64,000 bases of DNA, taken from contig NZ_JBBOSU010000001.1 of the NCBI RefSeq assembly GCF_038005225.1, forward strand, positions 732,001 through 796,000, in the 5' to 3' direction. Positions within the stretch are counted from its first letter, which is position 1. Every line of letters begins with the position of its first letter. Below, one piece after another: positions 1 to 10,220 of the stretch. A model generated the notes under the pieces. The model was given only the letters and a program-made list of their open reading frames with translations. It did no database searches and was not told the DNA's origin. The stretch is from Solibacillus sp. FSL K6-1523. Its GTDB lineage: Bacteria > Bacillota > Bacilli > Bacillales_A > Planococcaceae. The translations under genes and the position numbers were made by a program.

Positions 1-3000
1 CTGTATATGTCGTTTGCTGAATTGGCTCACTTACTTCAATTGTATATAAGCCGTCCGCTGCTAGGGAAACAACTACTGTACGTATTTTATCGCCAGTTTT
101 AATCGTTGAAATACCTGCTTGTTGTGCATAAACTTTTTTACCATCTGCTTTAACGCTTGTTCCATTAATCACTTCTACTGGCTCAGCAAATTCTGCATCG
201 ACAATCTCATAATTGATTGCAAATGTACGGTTTGGATTACGCGTAATTGTGACGTTCATTAATGCTTTATATGCATTAGCACCCGTCCCAATTGTTGTTT
301 CTAAAACTGACTTACCAGATTCTAATGCGTAAATAACGTGATCACGCACTTCAGTAAATTGACTAACTGACCAGCCTATACTAACCTGTTCAGCCATTTC
401 TTTTTTTGCAATTGTTGTTGTTAAGTTTGCACCGTTATTTGCGACGACTGTAGCATAATGCGTACCATCAGATACCGTAATATCTGTAATGCCGTCGTTC
501 AATCCATAAATATAAAGTACCGATTTATCATCGCTTACTAGCGTATTGACAATTGAACTTGTTGCAGAAGCTGAGCTAATAGCAGCTAAACCTAAATCGG
601 TAGCTAAAATAGTAGCCAATGTATGGTTCGTTTGTATAACGCTATACAAACCAGTATCCACATTTTTTGTAACATGAATCATTGCTGCTGTAGAAGCAGA
701 CGTCTCGTACAATGTATTACCAATAGCAGTAGGGTAATACGTACTTCCATTTGCTGATGGACGGGCATTCGTTGTTGCTGTACTGTGCAATGGATTTGTA
801 GCAGTTACTGTAAACATGACAGGTGTGCTCGTAATAACAAGATTGCCTGATACCGTTTCTACTTTAATGTTTACAAAGCCTACAATTGAGCCATTTTGTG
901 TTAATGCTAATGATGTTGTTCCTGCTTTTTTCGCCGTCATATTTAAACCGCTAGCTGTAGCAGTTACATCAATCACTGTTTGATCAAAGTCACTAGCTGT
1001 AATTGCATGTGTAGTAGTATCAAGGTCCATGTCTGCAAACTTCAAGCTTTCAATTGCAGCTTGTGGTGTCACCGTAAATGCGCCATCTTCACTACGTGTT
1101 ACTGTAAAGGCTAATTCTTTATTCTGATCATCCGTAACAGTTAATGTCGTAGTTCCAACTCCTGTGCCTGCGTAAATAATTAACTTATTATCGCGTATTT
1201 CAGCAGCTGCAATCGTACTTAATGTATTTGATTTTGTAGTAATATTTGCCGACAAACCGTAATCTGCGTAATTAAAGGCAACCATTTTGCGCTCATCCAC
1301 TGCTAAGGCATATTTATTGTTTTCTACTGTAGTTTTAGCGGTTACACGATAATTAGCTGTTAAGAATGTTTCTTCTGTTACACCGTTTAAAGCGTAAAGA
1401 GTAGTATTGTCTAAAGCAAGATTTGTTGATGTTAATGTTCCAGGTGCCTCGGTTAAGTTTGCTTGGACAAAGCTTGGTGCCGCAGTAAAGTACTTATTAC
1501 TACCACGTACAACATCAACATTGATTAAACGGTCATTTGTCGCTTTTAATGTTGTAGATCCTGTAGCTAACAAGAAGACGTCGTTAGTATTTAAGCGAAT
1601 GCTATTCCCCGAAAGTATAGAAGCCCCTGCGAAATCACCCGTTAATTCAATTTTTGCAGCCTCTAATTCAGTTGGTTTACCATTTGTTACAGTTGTATGA
1701 TACACAGTTTCATCCGAGCCATTTGTAATTGTAATATCAGACACGCCAGATGTTCCTGTTGCATAAATAATTAATTCATTATCAACTGTATCTACAACGG
1801 TTTCTACACCATTTAAAGTGGTATCTGCTACAGTACTACCTGTTAAATCAAACGATACGAATGGTTTCGCATCTGATACAGATAAGCTGTAATGACCGTT
1901 AGCCTTTGTCACATTGGCGATATAGACATCTGTTGCAGTATTTACTAATGCCGTCCCTACACTAATTGGAGAGAAGGATTCGTTATTAATCCCAAAAGTT
2001 TTTAACATCGAATGATTCGTAATCACTTCAATTTCTGAACCAATTGTATGAGTTAAAATATTTGCACTAGGCACTAACTTATTTGTTAGCTCAGTCGTTG
2101 TCGTTACATTCACTAAACCGTTTGTAAAGTCTAGGGAAGTCTTGCCGTCCTCTAATGTATAGACGGTAATCTTATCGCCATCCCAAACACCACGAGCATT
2201 TACCGTTTGTACTGTTTCGGCTGGCGCAGTGCTTATAGCTACATTCGCAATTTCTGTTTTTGCTACTTCGGCTAAAATGACTGCACCGTTTTCGTCTAGC
2301 TCTACATTGACTATTGCTTTATCTGTTCCATTCGTTACGAGTACACTTACGGTTTGTGCAGATTTCGCGCCATTACTATAGATTGTTAAGCTATCTGCTT
2401 CACGGACAAGAGAAATCGCATTTGTATTGCCACCGACAATTGTTGCGTTTGTGAACTGATCTAAACCAGCATCAGACGATGTAATCGATTTACTTGTAAT
2501 CGGTGTAGATGAAATTTGCAACTTACCATTTGCCGCCTCAGTAACCTTCACTACAACAATATTTTGTCCATCTCGAACTTTTGTTTCGCCAATCCCGACA
2601 GCATAAATCGTATTTGTTTGCTCATCGATACGAACGATAGATGGGTCCGTTACGTTCGTAATAGTAGAAACTGCGCCTGTTCCTACAATTGTTAAAGGAG
2701 TAACGGTTGCTGTTAAATAACTATCTGCATCACGTGTTACTTCTATACTTTGTAAATCACCATCAACTGTTGCATACGTAAAGCCTTCAGCAAAGAAGTA
2801 CAGTTGTTTATTCGTATAATCGAAACGTGCAATTGTTGTATTTTGAAAGTTAATAGTTGTCGCGCCGTTAAATGTCTCACCTTGACGGGCGATTTTGTGC
2901 TCTAATAATGCAGTGCCCTTATCGATAAGTTTTACAACAGTACGAAGATTGCTATCTGTTGCTCTTACGGTAAATTCCGTAGAACCCGTTGCATTTCCTG

Positions 3001-6000
3001 TCAGCTTACTATAGGCAATAATTTTATCATTTACATTGCCTACATATGCAATGTTCGCATCATAACCTGTTTCAATTGCTATTGCAGATGTCGAATTAAA
3101 GCCTAAATCATCTGCTGTATAAACAGCCGTACTAATTTCTACTGGTGTAGAAATGCTGTATTGTCCGTTAGATTTCGTCACGCTAACTTGCTGTATGCTG
3201 TTGCCATCTAGGAATTGTACAGTTCCTTCGCTCAGTGCATATATATTCGTACCTTCAATGCGGATTTTGCTCGCATCTTCTTGGCGAATTAATATAGGTG
3301 TGCCAGTAGTCGGTGTTAAAATTGGTGTCGTAGGAGTAACTTTTAAATCACTTGCAACATCGACATTGATAATAACGGATTGACCATTTTCATCTGTAAT
3401 GAATAATGAAGTTGTACCGGCAGTTACACCATAAATACTAACTGTGTCTGCGTATTCTGTTTTACTAATAATCGCTGCATTATGACCTGTTGCAGAAATA
3501 GCCCCAGTTAATCCGAGTTCAGCGGCTGTAATAGTTGTAGCAGCTGTTAATTCTGTATCAGCCATCACAAACTGCCCATTAGCGCTTGTCACTTCATATA
3601 CAATAATAGTGCCATCCGATAAACGAACTTTTGCATTTGCGTTATTTTTTACTGCATAAACGGTCTTTTTGTCTGCAGATAGGCGAACTGCATCACCTTC
3701 AATAATTGTACCTTCTAATGTATTGACCTTTTGAACAGGTTCTACTGTTAGTTGTCGTAAATCAGGTGTAGGTGAGCTGTTATCTACTGCTGAAGTAATA
3801 TTTACCAATAATTTCTTACCGTCTATATCTGTTACTTCATAAGCTGTAGTACCAGTAGCTAAAGTAAAGAACTGAACGTTTGTACCGGTTGTTTTAGCTC
3901 GAATTACATTTTCTGTTGTCCAACTAGTAGAAGAACTATTTGATAAACCGAAGTCTGCTATGTTTAAAACAGTATCTGCATCTTCTATTTCAGCTGTAAA
4001 CGTACTTCCATCACGGTTTACATAAATATAAGTAGTGGCTGTAGTAGAGGAACCACTAGTACCATTTACTTGAATCCGTGCTTCTGAATTTACAGGAACA
4101 GATATGCTAATTTGATCTCCATTCAAAGTCGCTTTAACATTTGGATCGCTACTTGTAGCAGAAACTAGTGTATCTAGGCCAAGAGCGATTTTATTAAATG
4201 TCTTTTTGTAAGTTGTTGTACTAACTGTATCGAAACTATATAGTTCAGTAATCGCATTTTGAGTTAAATTGATCGTATAGTAAGCGTCATTACTTGCTAA
4301 TGGTACTTCAATCGTCGCTTGCCCATCTGTCATACCTAAACCAGTAGCATAAATTGTTTGACCTTGTAAATGTGCTGCCGCCGAGTTAATCGTCGCATTT
4401 GTTCCAACTGCTTCCGAAATAATGTGTGTGACTGGTGTAGCATTAATTTCGTAGCGATTATTTGAACGTGTGACAGCCACATTAATAACAGAACTCTTCG
4501 TTCCATCGCTAACGCGGAAAGTACGGTTACCTTCCTGGAAGCCATATACATATAATTTGCCATTATCTACTACAGCTCGAGCTGAGGGAGAAATAGCTCC
4601 GACAACATCGTTAATTGAAGTTGTTAAACCTAAGTCTTGTGCTTCCACTTCTGTACGGGCCACTTCAAAGGTATAAGAGCTACCACTTTTCGTCACATAA
4701 ATTACTGTACGTTCAGCTGGCTCGGTATTCGATGATAGTGTAATTTCAGATGTGCCATCAGTAGCGAGATTCGCAACTAATAGACCATTGATCACCTGAA
4801 TTTTATCGGCGGTATTTGAAGACTTGGCAGTTTCAATAGTTGTCATATGGACATCTGATGGTGATAATTGGAAATTTGTTACTTCTTCAAAATTAGCTAA
4901 TGTATATTGATTATTTGCTTGAGAAACAACCACTTCATATTGTTTGCCGTTTGATAAGGTAATTATAGAAGTACCAGTTTTTTCAGCATAAATGAATAAT
5001 CCATTAGCGCGAACACTTTCTCCACTAATACTACTAATTGTTGCACCACTATTTGATACATCTCCTCCAGCGGTAGGATCAGTTAAAGAGTTCTTCAGCA
5101 CTTTTAAATCTGCTACTAATAGCTCACCTGTACTATTACTAACTGAAACATTAAAGATGGCTTTCTTTTCTGAAGCATCTGCAATAACGTATGAGCCTGT
5201 TGCAACTGAATTTGCAAATACTTGTAACCCTGTTCCGTTATCAACTAAATGGAAGCCACCATTTGTTGGATGTTTAGTGACCGTATGCGAAGAATCAATA
5301 TTTAAATCAGTTGCAATTGATAGCGTATTTGTTGATTTTGCAATTTTATATGTTAATGATTCATTTGTTGCATTAACATTTACAGCTGTTACATATTGTC
5401 CGTTACCTAATAAAATTAACTCACTACCTGCTGCGCGAGGGTATAATATGACACTATTATTCGTTGTTAAGGCACCTAAATTTTGTGAAACGATGTCAAA
5501 TACTGATGGTAACCCTAAATCATTGAATGTGATTTCCATAGGTGTAATAGCAAATACATCTGAAATATCATAATGAGTTCCGTTTAAGGATACAGTAATA
5601 CCGTTTACCTTTTTGCCAATCGGATTTGTATCAGCGTCAGCCGTTTTAATAAGTGCAAATGCTGGTGTTAACTTTGATGGAATAATATATGATTTGTTAT
5701 CGTTAGCTGTAAAGAAACGGAAGGAGTCAGCCCCATCGAGTAATTCACCTGAAGTTGCTTCTTTTGCTAGTACAGTTTGGGTTGTAATCTTTTTATTATT
5801 ATCAACGGTAACAGATACTAATGTTGCGTTTCCGTTTGAATCTGTAACGCGGACTGTTGTTGAACCAGTTGCAAGAGCTGTAAATATTAGTTTACCATCA
5901 TCTGTTACCGAGTTCGAAATAATATTTTGCGTCGAGTATGTGAAATAATTGGTAATTTCCCCAGATAAAAATAGCTGAGATGCTGACATTGTTGCTTCAG

Positions 6001-9000
6001 TGTCATAGGCATTATCATTATTCACCTGGTTTACTAAAGACTCTAAACTCTCGACAGTTGTATAGCTGTCTGGATTGGCATTTAAAGCCTCAACATATTT
6101 TGATAGGAAGAAACTATCGAAAGTTACACTAGATGTTGAAATAATAAGCTTTAATAAAGGTTTGATCATTTCTGGATCGTTGCGACCATCCGCTACAGAT
6201 AATTGGGAAACCCTTTTTAGAGCTTTAATGTAGTCTGAAGGATTAGCTTTAACTGATGTACTGCTCGCAACTAATTCATTTGTAATGTAAATTTGTCGGC
6301 TACCACTTAAAGATAATCCAGGCACAGTAAAGACATATGAGTTAAGGCCGTCCACTATAGTCCAACTATTATTAATGTTAAAGCTTTGATATGCTAGGTC
6401 ACCATTTTTAAAAACTAAGAAATATTTCAAGGCGCTACTTGGTGTAGTCGTATTACGATAACGTGTTTTATAAGTAAATTTATTACTCGAGAGATCTCTA
6501 TCGCTTAAAGTCAGATTTAAGATATTGCTAGTATCGATTAAAGAATAACCTTCAATTTTAGATCCGTTTACGCTATAGGCAACAATAGTTTTCACATCAT
6601 TATATAAAATAAATGGGGTACCTGCTGAATATAGTACGGCATCTGATGGTATTGTAGTTGCATTTTTATAGCTATTTAAATCTGCTGTTGAATTAAGTGT
6701 TACATACATTAATTGGTTACTTGCAGGTATATCAGCAGTAATATTATAGTAGCCAAATCGATCAGAAACTAAAGATGAACTGAATGATTCAATATTACCT
6801 GGGTTTTGCTCCTGCATTTTAAAAATGGCGTGATTATTAGCAATTGATACACCGTTTAAATTTATTGTAGAAGCTGTAACATGAATGAAATCTAACCAGC
6901 CATCTGTCCCGGTTAGAGGGGCTGTAACATTTAATGTCTGTATCGTTTTTTCACTTGTACTAATAATCGTTAATGGGTGTGCTAAAGTGACATCTAATGT
7001 ACTGACATTAGCATTTAATGTTAGATGTGATACATTATCGGAAACGTAAAGATTGATTAGTGATGTAGCGGTAGCAAGATCTACTCCATTATTTTTAATC
7101 GAAATGCTAGAGAAGGGTGCACCTTGCATATCAACTTTTGTATCTTTACGAGTAACAGATAAAGTTTGGCCTGAATAATCACCATCAGCAAATGTCACTG
7201 TCATTGTCGTAGTACCTAAATCATTATTTGCCAGCATTGAATGCAAATTAAGTGCTGCAATTCGTTGACCATTTAATAATTGGCTAAATGCTGAAGTATT
7301 TTCTTCTATAATAATTTCACTGCTCGTTACATCCGTTATTAACACATCATGGTGCGAGGAACCAATTGTTAGTTTATCGCCACTAGCACCTGAAAGTGAT
7401 GAAAAACTACCTTGTGCATAGATGGTACCAGTAGTATTAGTCAAATTTAATGAATCTGTAGTTGTATTAACTTTAAGTTGTGCTGCTGTTACATTAGATA
7501 CAGTATTAATATTTCCGTTTAGTTCTATTGAAGAGGCAACAACCCCATCGATTAAAACCATATTTGTACTATTAGATGAGATATTTAATTTTGTCACGTT
7601 AGAGATATTTCTAACTGCTTCTACGTCCCCAATAATCATTAGCTTTTCAATATCTGTTGTCAAACCTGCAAGTGCTTGTCCATCAAAATCAGCTACCTCG
7701 ATTGTTAACGCACTTATTTTTGTAACAGTATAATCAACTGCTTCAAACTCTAAATGTGAAATAGCAGTGGCATGCTCTGTTAGCAATTGCGCTAAATAAT
7801 CGTCAGTTATTGCATATTCAACCGTTGCGACATCCCCAGAGGTAGTAGGTGTTTCCATAATGATTTTGTTATCTTGAATATTGACTGTCGTTGCAACGAT
7901 TGTTTCACCGCCATCATCAGGAGAAGAGCCATTATTGTTATCTCCGTCGCCATCATCAGGAGAAGAGCCATTATTGTTATCTCCGTCGCCATCATCAGGA
8001 GAAGAGCCATTGTTGTTATCTCCGTCGCCGTCACCAGGAGAAGAGCCATTGTTGTTATCTCCGTCGCCGTCACCAGGAGAAGAGCCATTGTTGTTATTTC
8101 CGTCGCCGTTACCAGGAGAAGAGCCATTGTTGTTATCTCCGTCGCCATCATCAGGAGAAGAGTCATTGTTGTTATCTCCGTCGCCGTCACCAGGAGAAGA
8201 GCCGTTATTGGTATCTCTATCGTCCTCACTCTCACTTGGGGGAGTTGAACCATATTGAATATTAAAAGTTTTTACTGCGTCATCCCACGTGTAAATTGTA
8301 TTGTTAATACTTACCGTCGAAACTGTTATAGTGTTTGAGACAACTAAAGAATTAGTTCCATCACCATTTATATATAATACTTCTATTTTTGCTGTACCTG
8401 TTATTACTGCGTCTGAAGATACATAAACATTTTTATAATCTCCATTTATCGTTAAGTTCTTTGCATGCTGCACATACAGTGACGAAATAGTCGATGCTGT
8501 TTTAGAAATAGTAACGTCAGATTTTTCTACATGCAAAGTGTCAATGATTGAACCGTTAAAAGTAATATTCGTTTTATTTGTTTTATTTAAAACAGGACTT
8601 AATGAAGCTATATTTTTTGAATGATCCTTAACAAGGAAGTTGGTAGCTTGTACATTATTAACAGTTAAAATATTATTTTCAGTAAAGTGTGTAACTACAT
8701 CTGCTTCGATATTACTGACTTTTGTTATGGATGCAGGTAAAGTTAAAGCATTAATCGAAGCATTTTGACCATCAAAGCTAGTAGCATTATTTTGAATTAT
8801 TAGAGTATCAATTGCCATGATTTCATTTTTAGTTACCGAAAGAGTGATATTTGCATTTAGTAAGGCATCTTTATTTGTTTTATTAGTTAAAAATGCAAAC
8901 CTATTTGAAACAGAATATACTTTTCCAGCGACTGTTATTTTATTTGTTGAAATTTTTTCTATTGTACCTGTAACAGTTTGTGTTGTAGTGTTCTTAGTAT

Positions 9001-9616
9001 TTTCTGCACGTACTACAAAAGAAGCAATCTGTCCGCGTGTAACAGGGCTCACCATATCAAAAGTTATATTCGTCTTACCGGTCGTAATATGTGCATCATA
9101 TAGTGCCAGTATGTAATGATAGAATTCATGCTTAACTGGTATATCGGTGAAAGGGAGCTTACTCTCTTTATTTGGCGATAATTCGAATGCAAGTGCAATC
9201 ATTTTTGCCATTTGTCCACGTGTAATTGTTTGCTGCGGTTTAAAAGTGCCATCTTCAAAACCATTAATGATTTTCGAATTGGCTAAAGTAGCAATATATT
9301 TATAAAACTCATCCGTTTCATTGACGTCGGAAAATTTAGGGTTTTTAATTTTGCTCGTATCTAGATTTAGAGTAGAGGCAATGATTTTGGCAGCTTGACC
9401 TCGTGTTACTGGAGTGTCAGCTTTATAAGTACCATCGGGATAACCATTAATGATACCTCTTTCTAGTAAATTTATAATATCTTCATAATGGGGATTATTT
9501 TTGTTTAAGTCCTCAAAGTTTTGAGCTGAAGTAGGGGATGCTATTGCACTAATACTACTTGCTATTAAAGCGACAGATACCGAACTTTTTAAAAAGCGAT
9601 TTGTTTTTTTTTGCAT
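1..9616 (-). CDS. Giant SLH-domain surface protein (3' end outside window)
   Basis: An open frame of 3205 codons runs from an ATG at 9616 (Shine-Dalgarno AGGAGG just upstream) off the left edge, so the C-terminus is missing. The start encodes a signal peptide (MQKKTNRFLKSS, then a hydrophobic core ending near ASPTSA). Three SLH repeats follow in roughly residues 35-210 (GYPDGTYKADTPVTRGQ, GFEDGTFKPQQTITRGQ, SPVTRGQIASF), which in this family bind pyruvylated secondary wall polymer. Next come a beta-rich region, an Asp/Asn linker of eight 13-residue repeats (7911-8230), another beta-rich, possibly solenoid stretch to about 6000, and then some 28 repeats of about 65-75 residues. These repeats show recurring GTT-hydrophobic, V-V and NGxY elements and recurring DLGL-like turns, and resemble bacterial Ig-like (Big_2) modules. 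Composition is rich in Thr/Ser/Val/Ala. It is probably an S-layer-associated adhesin; ligand and function are unknown. Frame was checked at the start, the linker, near 3950 and at the left edge. Confidence 0.9.
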   Translation of the reverse strand, partial: MQKKTNRFLKSSVSVALIASSISAIASPTSAQNFEDLNKNNPHYEDIINLLERGIINGYPDGTYKADTPVTRGQAAKIIASTLNLDTSKIKNPKFSDVNETDEFYKYIATLANSKIINGFEDGTFKPQQTITRGQMAKMIALAFELSPNKESKLPFTDIPVKHEFYHYILALYDAHITTGKTNITFDMVSPVTRGQIASFVVRAENTKNTTTQTVTGTIEKISTNKITVAGKVYSVSNRFAFLTNKTNKDALLNANITLSVTKNEIMAIDTLIIQNNATSFDGQNASINALTLPASITKVSNIEADVVTHFTENNILTVNNVQATNFLVKDHSKNIASLSPVLNKTNKTNITFNGSIIDTLHVEKSDVTISKTASTISSLYVQHAKNLTINGDYKNVYVSSDAVITGTAKIEVLYINGDGTNSLVVSNTITVSTVSINNTIYTWDDAVKTFNIQYGSTPPSESEDDRDTNNGSSPGDGDGDNNNDSSPDDGDGDNNNGSSPGNGDGNNNNGSSPGDGDGDNNNGSSPGDGDGDNNNGSSPDDGDGDNNNGSSPDDGDGDNNNGSSPDDGGETIVATTVNIQDNKIIMETPTTSGDVATVEYAITDDYLAQLLTEHATAISHLEFEAVDYTVTKISALTIEVADFDGQALAGLTTDIEKLMIIGDVEAVRNISNVTKLNISSNSTNMVLIDGVVASSIELNGNINTVSNVTAAQLKVNTTTDSLNLTNTTGTIYAQGSFSSLSGASGDKLTIGSSHHDVLITDVTSSEIIIEENTSAFSQLLNGQRIAALNLHSMLANNDLGTTTMTVTFADGDYSGQTLSVTRKDTKVDMQGAPFSSISIKNNGVDLATATSLINLYVSDNVSHLTLNANVSTLDVTLAHPLTIISTSEKTIQTLNVTAPLTGTDGWLDFIHVTASTINLNGVSIANNHAIFKMQEQNPGNIESFSSSLVSDRFGYYNITADIPASNQLMYVTLNSTADLNSYKNATTIPSDAVLYSAGTPFILYNDVKTIVAYSVNGSKIEGYSLIDTSNILNLTLSDRDLSSNKFTYKTRYRNTTTPSSALKYFLVFKNGDLAYQSFNINNSWTIVDGLNSYVFTVPGLSLSGSRQIYITNELVASSTSVKANPSDYIKALKRVSQLSVADGRNDPEMIKPLLKLIISTSSVTFDSFFLSKYVEALNANPDSYTTVESLESLVNQVNNDNAYDTEATMSASQLFLSGEITNYFTYSTQNIISNSVTDDGKLIFTALATGSTTVRVTDSNGNATLVSVTVDNNKKITTQTVLAKEATSGELLDGADSFRFFTANDNKSYIIPSKLTPAFALIKTADADTNPIGKKVNGITVSLNGTHYDISDVFAITPMEITFNDLGLPSVFDIVSQNLGALTTNNSVILYPRAAGSELILLGNGQYVTAVNVNATNESLTYKIAKSTNTLSIATDLNIDSSHTVTKHPTNGGFHLVDNGTGLQVFANSVATGSYVIADASEKKAIFNVSVSNSTGELLVADLKVLKNSLTDPTAGGDVSNSGATISSISGESVRANGLFIYAEKTGTSIITLSNGKQYEVVVSQANNQYTLANFEEVTNFQLSPSDVHMTTIETAKSSNTADKIQVINGLLVANLATDGTSEITLSSNTEPAERTVIYVTKSGSSYTFEVARTEVEAQDLGLTTSINDVVGAISPSARAVVDNGKLYVYGFQEGNRTFRVSDGTKSSVINVAVTRSNNRYEINATPVTHIISEAVGTNATINSAAAHLQGQTIYATGLGMTDGQATIEVPLASNDAYYTINLTQNAITELYSFDTVSTTTYKKTFNKIALGLDTLVSATSSDPNVKATLNGDQISISVPVNSEARIQVNGTSGSSTTATTYIYVNRDGSTFTAEIEDADTVLNIADFGLSNSSSTSWTTENVIRAKTTGTNVQFFTLATGTTAYEVTDIDGKKLLVNITSAVDNSSPTPDLRQLTVEPVQKVNTLEGTIIEGDAVRLSADKKTVYAVKNNANAKVRLSDGTIIVYEVTSANGQFVMADTELTAATTITAAELGLTGAISATGHNAAIISKTEYADTVSIYGVTAGTTSLFITDENGQSVIINVDVASDLKVTPTTPILTPTTGTPILIRQEDASKIRIEGTNIYALSEGTVQFLDGNSIQQVSVTKSNGQYSISTPVEISTAVYTADDLGFNSTSAIAIETGYDANIAYVGNVNDKIIAYSKLTGNATGSTEFTVRATDSNLRTVVKLIDKGTALLEHKIARQGETFNGATTINFQNTTIARFDYTNKQLYFFAEGFTYATVDGDLQSIEVTRDADSYLTATVTPLTIVGTGAVSTITNVTDPSIVRIDEQTNTIYAVGIGETKVRDGQNIVVVKVTEAANGKLQISSTPITSKSITSSDAGLDQFTNATIVGGNTNAISLVREADSLTIYSNGAKSAQTVSVLVTNGTDKAIVNVELDENGAVILAEVAKTEIANVAISTAPAETVQTVNARGVWDGDKITVYTLEDGKTSLDFTNGLVNVTTTTELTNKLVPSANILTHTIGSEIEVITNHSMLKTFGINNESFSPISVGTALVNTATDVYIANVTKANGHYSLSVSDAKPFVSFDLTGSTVADTTLNGVETVVDTVDNELIIYATGTSGVSDITITNGSDETVYHTTVTNGKPTELEAAKIELTGDFAGASILSGNSIRLNTNDVFLLATGSTTLKATNDRLINVDVVRGSNKYFTAAPSFVQANLTEAPGTLTSTNLALDNTTLYALNGVTEETFLTANYRVTAKTTVENNKYALAVDERKMVAFNYADYGLSANITTKSNTLSTIAAAEIRDNKLIIYAGTGVGTTTLTVTDDQNKELAFTVTRSEDGAFTVTPQAAIESLKFADMDLDTTTHAITASDFDQTVIDVTATASGLNMTAKKAGTTSLALTQNGSIVGFVNIKVETVSGNLVITSTPVMFTVTATNPLHSTATTNARPSANGSTYYPTAIGNTLYETSASTAAMIHVTKNVDTGLYSVIQTNHTLATILATDLGLAAISSASATSSIVNTLVSDDKSVLYIYGLNDGITDITVSDGTHYATVVANNGANLTTTIAKKEMAEQVSIGWSVSQFTEVRDHVIYALESGKSVLETTIGTGANAYKALMNVTITRNPNRTFAINYEIVDAEFAEPVEVINGTSVKADGKKVYAQQAGISTIKTGDKIRTVVVSLAADGLYTIEVSEPIQQTTYT
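7911..8230 (-). repeat. 39-bp minisatellite encoding Asp/Asn linker
   Basis: Eight tandem copies of a 39-bp unit inside the giant surface gene. Read on the minus strand each encodes GSSP-DDGDGDNNN or a close variant (PGDGDG, PGNGDG, one DSSP). The Asp/Asn spacing resembles calcium-binding DxDxDG loops, which is an inference. Because the unit is a multiple of three, copy number can change without breaking the frame, and several other frames are also open here by chance. Confidence 0.9.
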
Positions 9617-9644
9617 AAAAATCCTCCTCGTATATTCAAACAAT

Positions 9645-9671
9645 ATATCGGTATAAAAAGTTAATATGTTA
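9645..9671 (-). promoter_or_regulatory. Sigma-D-like promoter of the giant surface protein
   Basis: On the minus strand TAAC, 15 bases, then ACCGATAT. The B. subtilis sigma-D consensus is TAAA-N15-GCCGATAT, so 10 of 12 positions match with exact spacing. The start codon is about 30 bases downstream, leaving a short leader with a strong Shine-Dalgarno. Confidence 0.6.
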
Positions 9672-9734
9672 CATTGGTACCTTTTTTGTTTTGAAAAAAG
9701 TAAGGACTTATTGACGAAAAGTTTATTTAAGGTA

Positions 9735-9761
9735 TGGAGATTAAGAAAATATTACCGATAC
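9735..9761 (+). promoter_or_regulatory. Possible sigma-D promoter of the flaG operon
   Basis: ACCGATAC at 9754-9761 resembles the sigma-D -10 (GCCGATAT), but the base run 15 nt upstream is TGGA rather than TAAA, so only the -10 half is convincing. It lies about 45 bases before flaG, a normal place for a flagellar late-gene promoter. Confidence 0.35.
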
Positions 9762-9804
9762 TATTAATAATTGAGTAATTACAGAGTCGAGGAGGTTTTG
9801 AGTT

Positions 9805-10194
9805 ATGCGTATTAGTTCACAACAGATTGAAAGCCCTATGAAAGCTCAAGTATCACCACCTATACAAGAAACGATAGGTAATAAAACGACTGAAGCAATA
9901 AAAGTGCAAAACAAGGAAACAACGCAGCAAGTAGCAGTAGTAAGGGCTGAAAATGTTGAGAATTCACCCAAAAAAGAAAAAGTGCAAGAAGCTGTTTCAA
10001 CGTTAAATGAATTTTTACACATTAATAACTATTCTTCTAAGTTTGTATTGCACGAGGGTTTAGATAAATATTATGTAAAGCTAATAGACCCAGAAACTGA
10101 AGAGGTTATTAAAGAAATACCGGCCGAAGCTTTACTTAATTCATTTTATGAAATGCAAAAATTAGCGGGTGTTATTGTAGACGAAAAAGTTTAA
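9805..10194 (+). CDS. flaG: FlaG family flagellar protein
   Basis: A protein of 129 residues with a disordered, charged N-terminal half (to about residue 65) and the compact C-terminal FlaG domain, recognisable from the pattern LNEFLHINN...KFVLHEGLDKYYVKLIDPETEEVIKEIP (residues about 69-110, quoted with a gap). FlaG (YvyC in B. subtilis) influences flagellar filament length; its mechanism is poorly defined. GAGGAGG lies 8 bases before the ATG. It is the first gene of the flaG-fliD-fliT-fliS operon, with fliD 26 bases downstream. Confidence 0.9.
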   Translation: MRISSQQIESPMKAQVSPPIQETIGNKTTEAIKVQNKETTQQVAVVRAENVENSPKKEKVQEAVSTLNEFLHINNYSSKFVLHEGLDKYYVKLIDPETEEVIKEIPAEALLNSFYEMQKLAGVIVDEKV

Positions 10195-10220
10195 TACATT
10201 TAGTTTGGGAGGAATTTATT

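Noticed and set aside
7807-8265. Four overlapping open frames of about 125-148 codons on both strands
   Set aside because: They are side effects of the 39-bp tandem repeat, which lacks stops in several frames. Only the minus frame continuous with the SLH protein has start, signal peptide and domain context.
1407-9116. Many plus-strand frames of 60-190 codons across the first 9 kb
   Set aside because: They lie antisense to the giant surface gene, lack convincing ribosome sites and have no recognisable features.
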